Part shown: positions 26,663 to 33,253 of the stretch, one piece after another
How the letters are laid out: every line of letters starts with the position of its first letter
Numbering within the stretch: the stretch's first letter is position 1
Assembly: GCF_002073975.1 (NCBI RefSeq)
Contig: NZ_CP020384.1
Span: forward strand, 1,240,001-1,304,000
Direction: 5' to 3'
DNA: 64,000 bases
DNA from: Rhodovulum sp. MB263
Lineage (GTDB): Bacteria; Pseudomonadota; Alphaproteobacteria; Rhodobacterales; Rhodobacteraceae
Notes under the pieces: model-generated
Told to the model about the DNA's origin: nothing
What the model saw: only the letters and a program-made list of their open reading frames with translations
Database searches by the model: none
Program-made: the position numbers and the translations under genes

Positions 26663-27111
26663 CGCTTGTATGTCGTTCGTGTCAAGAAAGGCTGGGCGTG
26701 CAGATTTTAAATCCCATGTCGAGATAATCGAAATTTTTTGCGTTTCTCGGGATTTAATTTTTGTATCTTTTCAAGATAGTCGTGGGGTGGTGGGCTTTAA
26801 TGTCAGCATTACCTATTCGGCGTTCCAGTTGGTTCTCTTCTGTTGTTCAAGTCGAGAGGTGACGAAAAGAGGGCGAAAGGTGGCGGTGATGAGCTTTTAT
26901 CATGTATGAAGAAGATCGTGGTTTTCTTATGCGTATACCAGTGGTCTGCATGCGAGCAAGGAATGCAGCTTTTCCTTTGAGGGGCTTCGGCTTATCGGCG
27001 ATCCCGTAGGGACAATATCGTACGATATTGTCACGGTAAGGCTGAAAGCCAACGTCGGGCCTCAATTTGGTACCGGATCAAACTCTAGGGGAGTGAGGCA
27101 AGGATGGGGCT
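26663..27111. other. 449-bp AT-rich gap inside the che cluster
   Basis: No gene is supported. The sequence is markedly richer in A and T than its surroundings (for example the run around 26740-26775) and breaks what would otherwise be one tightly packed operon. It holds a perfect 22-bp palindrome at 27011 and the ribosome-binding site AAGGATGGGG just before cheB. It probably contains a separate promoter for cheB-cheD; alternatively it is what remains after loss of a gene. Confidence 0.5.
27011..27032. promoter_or_regulatory. Perfect 22-bp palindrome upstream of cheB
   Basis: The half site GACAATATCGT (27011-27021) is followed without spacer by its exact reverse complement ACGATATTGTC (27022-27032). 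It lies 80 bp before the cheB start, in AT-rich DNA, where an operator for a dimeric regulator would be. Which protein would bind is unknown. Confidence 0.5.
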
Positions 27112-28104
27112 ATGCGTGTAATGATCGCAGACGAACGGACAGAGACAAGAGACCGGCTCGCGGCCGCTGTCGAGCAGATGCGGGCAGTTTCGTTGGGTGC
27201 GTGCGTATCAAATCTGAGCGAGACCTATCATGTTGCAGAAAGTCGTCCACCGCAGGCAGTGATTGTTGCAGAAGCGTTAGCGCGGCTTGCAGAGTTCGAG
27301 GTGCTTCTTATGCTGTTTAAGGCGCTTGGAATTCGCTGCGTTATCGTGAGCGAAACGGCGGCTGGCATGGCACGCCTGCCGGCTTCTCTGATCCGCGAGG
27401 GAGTAGCCGTAACGCATAACGGCGCATCTGTGGAAGATTTGCGGCAGTGCTTGCTGCGTGTCCATTTGGGCCGTACTTCGCATGATGCTTCAATACGGTC
27501 GTCCGATGCCGAAATGGCGTTTCAACACGGGCGTCTTATTCTTCTGGGCGCGTCGACTGGCGGAGTTGATGCATTGGTCAAGGTTCTTGAGAATTTTCCT
27601 TCGAATTGCCCGCCGACATTGATTGTTCAGCATACGAGCGAGTCCTTCAGTGCAGGTCTTGCGCGCCTTCTTGACCGCAACACCGCCGCGACTGTCGAGG
27701 AGGCTCAGGACCAGGAGCCGTTAGTCCCGGGGCGCGTTCTGCTTGCTCCGGGAAAGGCGCATCATCTCGAAGTCGGGGCGTCAGGTGCTCTTCGTTGCCG
27801 CCTCAGGGAAGGGCCGCTTCAATCCGGTCACCGTCCGTCGGTCGACGCTCTGTTTATGTCGGCGGTTCCGGTTGCGTCGAGGGTTTGCGCGGCCATTCTT
27901 ACGGGAATGGGGCGTGATGGGGCAGAAGGCATGCTGGCGCTCCACCGCGCAGGTGCGCATACGATCGGACAGGACGAAAAGACATCGCTGGTCTACGGAA
28001 TGCCTCGGGCGGCTTATGAGCTCGGTGGCGTTCGAAACAGGCTGCCGCTGGATTCCATCGGTCGGGCGGTTCTTGAAAACTGTAGCCGAAGGAGCGCTGC
28101 ATGA
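27112..28104 (+). CDS. cheB: Receptor methylesterase CheB with a degenerate receiver domain
   Basis: A 330-residue protein. The C-terminal methylesterase domain is intact: Ser148 in LLGASTGGV, His174 in IVQHTSESF and Asp269 in LTGMGRDGAEG. The N-terminal 120 residues have the receiver fold but lack its chemistry: the acidic pair is Asp7-Glu8, the place of the phosphoacceptor Asp is Ala53 (AVIVAEALARL), and the switch Lys region reads VTHNGAS with no Lys-Pro. It therefore cannot be activated by CheA in the usual way. The gene is preceded by an AT-rich gap with a palindrome and overlaps cheD by 4 bp. Confidence 0.92.
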   Translation: MRVMIADERTETRDRLAAAVEQMRAVSLGACVSNLSETYHVAESRPPQAVIVAEALARLAEFEVLLMLFKALGIRCVIVSETAAGMARLPASLIREGVAVTHNGASVEDLRQCLLRVHLGRTSHDASIRSSDAEMAFQHGRLILLGASTGGVDALVKVLENFPSNCPPTLIVQHTSESFSAGLARLLDRNTAATVEEAQDQEPLVPGRVLLAPGKAHHLEVGASGALRCRLREGPLQSGHRPSVDALFMSAVPVASRVCAAILTGMGRDGAEGMLALHRAGAHTIGQDEKTSLVYGMPRAAYELGGVRNRLPLDSIGRAVLENCSRRSAA

Positions 28105-28664
28105 CACCGCAACCGCCAAATCGGACAGCCGACAAAGACACCTGGCCATCGCGTGTACATTCAGTGGTGCAGGGTGAATATCATGTTTCACGAGATCCTG
28201 ATATCGTGCTCTCTACCGTTCTTGGGTCCTGTGTCGCAGCGTGCATTTTTGATTCGCGTGTCGGACTAGGAGGAATGAATCACTTTCTTCTTCCCGGCGA
28301 TGCAGAAACAGGTTCGACTGAACTAAAATACGGTGCTATGGCCATGGAGCTTCTTATCAATGAGTTGCTCAAAGCTGGTGCACGGCGATCCGATATGAAG
28401 GTGAAGCTCTTCGGCGGAGCGCGTGTCAGTTCTGCTTTCAGGGATATCGGCGCCAGAAATGTCGATTTCGCTCGCTCTTACATTAGACGTGAGGGATTCG
28501 AAGTCTTGTCTGAGAGTCTAGGTGGCATGCAGGCCCGGCGCCTTCATTTCAGGCCGGTGACCGGAGCTGCCCGATTGGTACTCCTCCCCCCCACGGAAGC
28601 ACCTACCGAGAAACGAATTACGGTGCCAAAAGTAAAGACCGCTACTGACATTACTCTGTTCTAG
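28101..28664 (+). CDS. cheD: Chemoreceptor glutamine deamidase CheD
   Basis: CheD deamidates receptor glutamines and in some bacteria helps CheC or controls CheA through the receptors. The 187-residue protein has the catalytic Cys44 in TVLGSCVAACIFD and His61 in GGMNHFLLP, followed by Y-G-A-M-A-M-E-L-L-I and KLFGGARV. It ends the che cluster; the inverted repeat of an IS3-family element begins only 14 bp past the stop codon. Confidence 0.93.
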   Translation: MTPQPPNRTADKDTWPSRVHSVVQGEYHVSRDPDIVLSTVLGSCVAACIFDSRVGLGGMNHFLLPGDAETGSTELKYGAMAMELLINELLKAGARRSDMKVKLFGGARVSSAFRDIGARNVDFARSYIRREGFEVLSESLGGMQARRLHFRPVTGAARLVLLPPTEAPTEKRITVPKVKTATDITLF

Positions 28665-28738
28665 AAGCCTAGGTGTTCTGAGCTTGCCCGCGGATCCCGG
28701 ACCGGGAGTTCTCGTACTCGCAGAGAAAGGGATCCCAC

Positions 28739-28781
28739 ATGAGCAGACACCCCCGCCGTCACCTCACCGCCGGGTTCAAAG
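28739..28781 (+). pseudogene. IS3-family orfA, 5' fragment (copy 2)
   Basis: Fourteen codons from ATG 28739 (MSRHPRRHLTAGFK) match the start of IS3-family orfA. The frame is cut at 28782 by the IS481-like element, and the rest of orfA is missing. Confidence 0.7.
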
Positions 28782-29002
28782 TGTCCACTTAACCTTCTTT
28801 CCATGCTATTTTGGGAAAGGAGGAGCCCGCCATGGATGGAACACCGAAAGCGACGAAACCCAAGGCTCGTGACGCGAAGACCAAGATCGCGCAAACCCGC
28901 ATGAGCGTTCTGGAACTGGCGAAAGAACTCGGCAACGTGGCCGAGGCCTGTCGCCAGCGCGGCATGGACCGCACCAGCTTCTATGAGTGGAAACGCCGGT
29001 TT

Positions 29003-29051
29003 TGGGTTTGAGGGACCGTGGCGCCGGTGGCGCCGCGTAAGCCCGAGAACG
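29003..29051 (+). repeat. Hairpin insertion F in the IS481-like transposase
   Basis: Forty-nine bases between the codons for KRRF and GFEGLKD, where the family normally has about three codons. The outer arms GGGTTTG and TAAGCCC pair if G-T wobbles are allowed. The centre is GGCGCCGGTGGCGCC, which on the opposite strand shares GGCGCCACCGG with insertion E. The net gain (about 40) fits the frame change from 2 to 0. Confidence 0.45.
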
Positions 29052-29240
29052 GGCTTCGAGGGGCTGAAGGACCTGCCGCCGATCCACAAGACCCACCCGC
29101 AAACGACCCCGCCGGAGACGGTCGAGCGGATCAAGGCGCTGGCGCTCGAACATCCGGCCTAGGGCTGCAACCGCTTCGAGGCGATGCTGGCGCTCGAGGG
29201 CGTGCGGGTCTCCTCGATCACCATCCAGAAGATCCTGAAC

Positions 29241-29280
29241 GGTCGCCAGCGTGGCGCCACCGGTTCGAGCCCGCTGGCGA
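29241..29280 (+). repeat. Hairpin insertion E in the IS481-like transposase
   Basis: Forty bases replace the Asp-Asn of the expected ILNDNGLGTR block. Outer arms TCGCCAGCG (29243-29251) and CGCTGGCGA (29272-29280) are perfect 9-bp complements. The core between them is GGCGCCACCGGTTCGAGC. The net gain of 35 matches the observed return from frame 0 to frame 2. Confidence 0.65.
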
Positions 29281-29637
29281 CGGCCTGGGCACGCGCTGCG
29301 ACCGCTGGCTGGCGCTCGAGGACGCCCATGCGGGCCAGACCATCGAGATCACTGCCGAACAGGCCGCCTTCCTCGAGAAGCAGAACCCGTGCTTCCGGGA
29401 ACGACACGTGGGATCAGGCACTCCCGGCGAGCTGCTCTCGGCCGACACGTTCTTCGTCGGCACGCTGAAGGGGATCGGCAAGGTCTATCTGCACGCGGTC
29501 GTCGATACCTTCGGCAGCTACGCCTTCGGCTTCCTGCACGTTTCCAAGCAGCCCGAGGCGGCGGTCGCAGTCCTGCACAACGACGTGCTGCCCTTCTACC
29601 GCGCCCTGGACCTGCCGGTGAAAGCGGTGCTGACCGA

Positions 29638-29679
29638 GCGAGCCATTGAAGGCGCCATTGGTTCGAGCCCAATGGCGAG
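29638..29679 (+). repeat. Hairpin insertion D at the catalytic Asp codon of the IS481-like transposase
   Basis: Forty-two bases replace about 3 bases between LPVKAVLT and GREFCGTE, destroying the T-D-N-G motif. The inner arms CGCCATTGG and CCAATGGCG are perfect complements around the 7-base loop TTCGAGC, and a third copy of the arm, GCCATTG, lies upstream at 29642-29648. The net gain is a multiple of three, and the frame stays open across it. Confidence 0.65.
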
Positions 29680-30195
29680 CGGCCGCGAATTCTGCGGCAC
29701 CGAGCGTCACCCCTACGAGCTCTATCTCGACCTCAACGCAATCGAGCATCGCCGCACCAAGGTCCGCACGCCGAAGACCAACGGCTTCGTCGAGCGGTTC
29801 AACGGCACGGTGCTGGAGGAGTTCTTCCGCGTGAAGATGCGCAAGACCTTCTACGAGACTGTCGAGGCCCTCCAGGCAGATCTCAACGCCTGGCTCGTCC
29901 ACTACAACACCGAGCGCCCGCATCTGGGTTACCGAAACATGGGGCGACGTCCCATCGAAACCGTAATGTCATTCGTTAGCCAAGAAGGTTAAGTGTACAA
30001 ACGCTTGTTTCGCCCACGCTGCCGAGCACGCCGTGATCCTCATGTGCCGGGTGCTCTCGGTCAGCACGAGTTGGTTCCACGCCTGGCGCGCCGCTGCCCC
30101 CGAACGGGCGGCGCGCCAGACACGGCGGGACGCTCTGGCACCACGGATCCGGGAAATCTCCGATGCGAGTCACCAGCGATACGGCGCGCCACGCA

Positions 30196-30236
30196 GTTGC
30201 CATTGACGTGCCACTGGTCCGAGCGGCAATGGCGAC
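30196..30236 (+). repeat. Hairpin insertion C in IS3-family copy 2
   Basis: Forty-one bases after the codons for YGAPR, replacing about 5 bases before AELRDQG. The core is GCCACTGGTCCGAGCGG, with outer arms TTGCCATTG (30197-30205) and CAATGGCGA (30227-30235) complementary at 8 of 9 positions. The insertion keeps the frame but brings in a TGA. The same orfB site is occupied in copy 1 (8543-8582). Confidence 0.65.
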
Positions 30237-30642
30237 GCCGAACTTCGCGATCAAGGCATCCGGGTGGCCAGGAAGACGGTGGCCAGGCTCATGAAAGATC
30301 ACGATATCCCTCCGCCGGGCCGCGCCGGGGCCGCCGCGTTCCGCGGACGACCGACGGCCGGCACAATCTCGGCATTGCGCCAAACCTGCTGCGGCGGAAT
30401 TTCCGCGCCGCGGAGCCGGACAGCATCTAGCTGGCCGGCATCAGCTACGTGCCCACTGACGAGGGCTGGCTTTACCTTGCGGCGGTGAGAGACATGGCGA
30501 CCATGGAGATCGTGGGGTGGTCGATGTCGGACCGCCTGAAAAGCAGCCTCGCGGTCGACACGATGCGCATGGCGCTACAGAACCGGCGGCCGGTCCGGGA
30601 CTGGTTTGTCACTCCGATCGTGGAGTTCAATACGCCAGCGGA

Positions 30643-30667
30643 TCGAACGGTCCGGGGGACCGTTCGA
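30643..30667 (+). repeat. Perfect 11-bp hairpin H in IS3-family copy 2
   Basis: TCGAACGGTCC (30643-30653) and GGACCGTTCGA (30657-30667) are exact complements around GGG. It sits where orfB should encode the stretch after the HSDRGVQYASG block, and is followed by a deletion up to NAPMES. The centre CGGTCCGGGGG is shared with insertion G at 7363. Confidence 0.6.
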
Positions 30668-31045
30668 AGGCGCAGAACGCGCCGATGGAGAGCTTCTTCG
30701 GCTCGCTCAAGAACGAACCGGTCCACCGCACCAGGTTCCGGTCGCGCCAAGAGGCGAGGGCCGCGCCGTTCGAGTACATAGCGATTTTCTACAACCGCCG
30801 GCGCCGCCATTCGAGCATCGGTTCCCGCACGTCCGAACAGGCAAGGATGGCCGCATAGTGAACATCACCCCAGTCCGGGATCCGGGGGCAAGCTCACCCG
30901 GGCTTCAAACTGGCCTATGCAAGACGGGGCGAGCCAAATGGCGAGGCCGAACGGCAATCTGCCGAGGGCAAGCCACTGACAAGGGCCTCGGATCGCCTGA
31001 CGGGATTGCGGGCGGCTTTGGGCCGCCCGGTCGCGGTCGGGCGGT

Positions 31046-31432
31046 TCAGTCGGTCGCGGCATTGACCCGGATCGGTGCGCCCGAGGCCATATCGGTGCCG
31101 GTATAGGGCTTGAGCGCGGCCTTCCAGGCGGCAAAGCCGCCTTCGAGATGGGCCACCCGGTCATGACCTGCCGCCAGCCAGGCCTCGGCGACCTTGCGCG
31201 AGCGCACGCCCGATCCGCAGTGAAACACCAGACGCTTGTCGCCGCCCTCCGGCAGGAAGGCCGGATCGAACCCCGCCAGCGGCAGCAGCAATGTTCCGCG
31301 GATATGCTCGAACAGGTATTCCTGCGGTGTCCTCACGTCGATCGTCACCACCTCGCCGGCCGCCATCGCCGCCTCGAGGTCGTCGCAATTCCAGTGTTCC
31401 AGCACCTTGCCCTTCACGTCCTCGCTATGCAT
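31046..31432 (-). CDS. Rhodanese-like domain protein
   Basis: A 128-residue single-domain sulfurtransferase family protein. The active-site loop CGSGVR (LVFHCGSGVRSRKVAEAW) keeps the catalytic Cys and closing Arg, so it could bind persulfide sulfur. Other marks are TIDVRTPQEYLFEHIRGTLLLPL and HLEGGFAAWKAALKPY. The start chosen (31432) gives MHSEDVKGKVLEHWNC; the frame is open upstream but without family similarity. It lies between the IS cluster and the divergent tat operon. The substrate is unknown. Confidence 0.88.
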   Translation of the reverse strand: MHSEDVKGKVLEHWNCDDLEAAMAAGEVVTIDVRTPQEYLFEHIRGTLLLPLAGFDPAFLPEGGDKRLVFHCGSGVRSRKVAEAWLAAGHDRVAHLEGGFAAWKAALKPYTGTDMASGAPIRVNAATD

Positions 31433-31661
31433 CCGGCTCTCTCCATCTGTTCTCTTTCGCGGGCCTGTCTGTCCCGCGACAGGAAAGTGAATGAATTTCG
31501 CCCTCGCCTGCAAGGGGCCGCGTCGCGGGCGGGCCCTGCGGGGCAGGGGCAAATAATCGCGCTGCGCGGGGAGAATGGGTCTTTGAACCTGCGGCAAGAC
31601 TCAATAGATGTGTGTCACCTGTGTCGCAAGGGGGCCGGTCGCGTCCCCGAGGGAGAAGACC

Positions 31662-31874
31662 ATGCTGAACAATATCGGCCTGCCGGGCCTTCTGCTGATC
31701 GCCGTTGTCGTGCTCGTGCTGTTCGGGCGCGGCAAGATCTCGTCGCTGATGGGCGAAGTCGGAAAGGGCATAACGGCCTTCAAGAAGGGCGTGAAGGAAG
31801 AGACCGAAGAGGCCCAGAAAAGCCTCGACACCGCCCGCGACGTGACCCCCGAGACCGACAAGGACAAGGCGTAA
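31662..31874 (+). CDS. tatA: Sec-independent translocase subunit TatA
   Basis: A 70-residue pore-forming subunit of the twin-arginine export system. It has one N-terminal membrane helix (IGLPGLLLIAVVVLVLFG), the FGRGKISSLMGEVGKGI hinge and amphipathic helix, and an acidic/Lys-rich tail. The ATG at 31662 follows GAGGGAGAAG. It heads tatABC. The TRAP receptor encoded in this window has a twin-arginine signal and could be a substrate. Confidence 0.94.
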   Translation: MLNNIGLPGLLLIAVVVLVLFGRGKISSLMGEVGKGITAFKKGVKEETEEAQKSLDTARDVTPETDKDKA

Positions 31875-31898
31875 TCCGCCAGTTGCGAGCCTGATCCC

Positions 31899-32375
31899 AT
31901 GTTCGATATCGGCTGGACCGAACTTCTGCTGATCGGCGTCGTGGCGCTGGTCGTCGTGGGTCCGAAGGACCTGCCCGGTATGTTTCGCACTCTGGGGCGG
32001 TTCACCGCCAAGGCGCGCAACATGGCCCGCGAGTTTCAGCGCGCGATGGATGATGCCGCCGATCAGTCCGGGGTTCGCGAGACCGTCGACGATCTCAAGG
32101 ACATCGCCAATCCGCGCAAGCTCGGGCTCGACCGGTTGAACGAGGCTGCCGACCGGTTCGAGAAATGGGAGCCGAAGCTGCCCAAGCCCGGCGAAGGCGC
32201 CAGCCACACGACCGATGCGCGGGCGGCCAAGGCCGAGAAGATCCGCAGGGCCATGGCCGAAACGGGGGCGGCAAACCGTGCCGCGCCAGAGGCCGCCGAG
32301 GGTGAGACTCCGGCGCCGGAAGACAGCTCCGGCCAGATGCCCGCCCAGACGCCCGACAAGACGAGCGATGCATGA
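31899..32375 (+). CDS. tatB: Sec-independent translocase subunit TatB
   Basis: A 158-residue protein that forms the Tat signal-receptor complex with TatC. N-terminus [26 protein letters not shown] is the TatB signature, with the Glu8 and Gly-Pro typical of the family. An amphipathic helix ([20 protein letters not shown]) and a long charged tail rich in Ala/Glu/Pro follow. It overlaps tatC by 4 bp. Confidence 0.94.
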   Translation: MFDIGWTELLLIGVVALVVVGPKDLPGMFRTLGRFTAKARNMAREFQRAMDDAADQSGVRETVDDLKDIANPRKLGLDRLNEAADRFEKWEPKLPKPGEGASHTTDARAAKAEKIRRAMAETGAANRAAPEAAEGETPAPEDSSGQMPAQTPDKTSDA

Positions 32376-33253
32376 CCAGCGATGACATTGACGATACCTC
32401 CGCGCCGCTGATCGAGCATCTGGCCGAGCTGCGCTCGCGCCTGATCTATGCGCTGGCGGCCTTCGTCGCGGCGATGGTGGCCTGTTTCACGGTCTGGAAC
32501 CCGCTCTTCAATTTCCTGACCCATCCGATCTGCTCGGCCCTGGCCGAGCGCGGGCAGGAATGCGGGCTCTATCTGATCAAGCTGCAGGAAGGCTTCTTCG
32601 TCGCGATCCAGATTTCGCTGGTCGGCGGCTTCGCACTGGCCTTTCCCTTCATTGCCTTCCAGCTCTGGCGCTTCGTTGCCCCGGGACTTTACCGCTCGGA
32701 GAAGCGCGCCTTCCTGCCCTTCCTGCTGGCCTCGCCCTTCATGTTCATTCTTGGGGGCGCCTTCGCCTATTTCGTCATCACGCCCCTGGCCTTCGATTTC
32801 TTCCTGGGCTTCCAGCAGACAGGTTCGCTTGGCGCCGAGGGCGGCGGTCAGTCCGAAACCGCGGGCATCACCTTCCATGGCTCGGTGCAGGAATATCTGT
32901 CGCTGACGATCAAGTTCATCCTGGCCTTCGGGCTCTGCTTTCAGTTGCCGGTGCTCCTGACCTTGATGGGCAAGGCCGAGCTGGTCTCGGCGGCGGGCCT
33001 GGGCTCGGTGCGGAAATATGCAGTGGTGGGCATCCTCGTGCTCGCCGCGGTCGTCACGCCCCCCGACGTGATCACCCAGGTGATCCTGTTCACGGTGGTC
33101 TACGGGCTTTACGAGATCTCGATCCTTCTGGTTCGGCGCGGCGAGAAGAAGCGCGAAAAGGAGCTGCGCGCCCAAGGCCTGTGGTTCGACGAGGATGAGG
33201 ACGGGGCAGAGGACGGGATGCCGGCCGGGCCCGAAGGAGAGCCCCGGCCATGA
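32372..33253 (+). CDS. tatC: Sec-independent translocase subunit TatC
   Basis: A 293-residue polytopic membrane protein that recognises twin-arginine signals. It starts with [19 protein letters not shown], where the conserved Glu-Leu-Arg-x-Arg belongs to the signal-binding face, and has six hydrophobic segments; conserved Pro and Glu residues occur in [18 protein letters not shown]. The C-terminal tail is charged. The periplasmic loop containing [22 protein letters not shown] is longer than in E. coli, as is common in Rhodobacterales. It overlaps the DUF815 gene by 4 bp. Confidence 0.95.
   Translation: MTSDDIDDTSAPLIEHLAELRSRLIYALAAFVAAMVACFTVWNPLFNFLTHPICSALAERGQECGLYLIKLQEGFFVAIQISLVGGFALAFPFIAFQLWRFVAPGLYRSEKRAFLPFLLASPFMFILGGAFAYFVITPLAFDFFLGFQQTGSLGAEGGGQSETAGITFHGSVQEYLSLTIKFILAFGLCFQLPVLLTLMGKAELVSAAGLGSVRKYAVVGILVLAAVVTPPDVITQVILFTVVYGLYEISILLVRRGEKKREKELRAQGLWFDEDEDGAEDGMPAGPEGEPRP

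Larger units (their letters stand above)
28832..29992 (+). pseudogene. IS481-like DDE transposase with three hairpin insertions
   Basis: Starts at ATG 28832, preceded by AAAGGAGGAG. The N-terminal helix-turn-helix part (SVLELAKELGNVAEACRQRG, SFYEWKRRF) ends at a first insertion (29003). The middle part (GLKDLPPIHKTHPQ, ETVERIKALALEHPA) reads one frame later and contains an amber stop at 29159-29161. After a second insertion (29241) the original frame returns: GLGTRCDRWLALEDAHAG, LLSADTFFVGTLKG with the first catalytic Asp, TNGFVERFNGT with the catalytic Glu and the terminal NTERPHLGYRN. A third insertion (29638) replaces the T-D-N-G block that supplies the second catalytic Asp. Clearly inactive. 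Confidence 0.85.
28782..29999 (+). mobile_element. IS481-like insertion sequence nested in IS3 copy 2
   Basis: The ends are inverted repeats: TGTCCACTTAACCTTCTT at 28782 and, on the minus strand from 29999, TGTACACTTAACCTTCTT (17 of 18 identical). The interior is a single DDE (rve-type) transposase gene in the same direction. No clear target duplication could be seen, possibly because flanking IS3 sequence was deleted. Confidence 0.8.
30000..30858 (+). pseudogene. IS3-family orfB remnant (copy 2)
   Basis: OrfB resumes with RVLSVSTSWFHAWRAAAPER near 30048 and continues through QRYGAPR, a hairpin insertion with an in-frame TGA (30196-30236), RVARKTVARLMKDHDIPPP, then in another frame RTTDGRHNLGIAPNLLRRN and PDSI, an amber stop at 30428-30430, and YVPTDEGWLYLAAVRDMATM, EIVGWSMSDRLKSSLAVDT. 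A second hairpin at 30643 and a deletion remove about 20 codons before APMESFFGSLKNEPVH, which carries the last catalytic Glu. Not functional. Confidence 0.82.
28679..30896 (+). mobile_element. IS3-family insertion sequence, copy 2, interrupted by an IS481-like element
   Basis: The left end begins TGAGCTTGCCCGCGGATCCC (28679) and the right end closes with GGGATCCGGGGGCAAGCTCA (30896). These are nearly perfect inverted repeats (one difference in 20), defining the element. It is the same IS as copy 1 at 7939-9225. Only the first 14 codons of orfA remain on the left (28739-28781) and orfB resumes at about 30000, so around 280 bp were lost when or after the IS481-like element inserted. No target duplication was found. 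It abuts the chemotaxis cluster. Confidence 0.82.

Noticed and set aside
26847-27065. 72-codon minus-strand frame in the AT-rich che gap
   Set aside because: No ribosome-binding site, no family similarity, and it runs through the 22-bp palindrome; chance frame.
29638-29679. 3' half of a tRNA gene
   Set aside because: The loop TTCGAGC with a paired stem resembles a T-arm, but there is no acceptor partner, anticodon arm or D-arm, and the arms vary between copies as in a hairpin repeat.
28676-30900. Target-site duplication around IS3 copy 2
   Set aside because: The bases just outside the two inverted repeats (GTTC on the left, CCCG on the right) do not match, so no duplication can be claimed.
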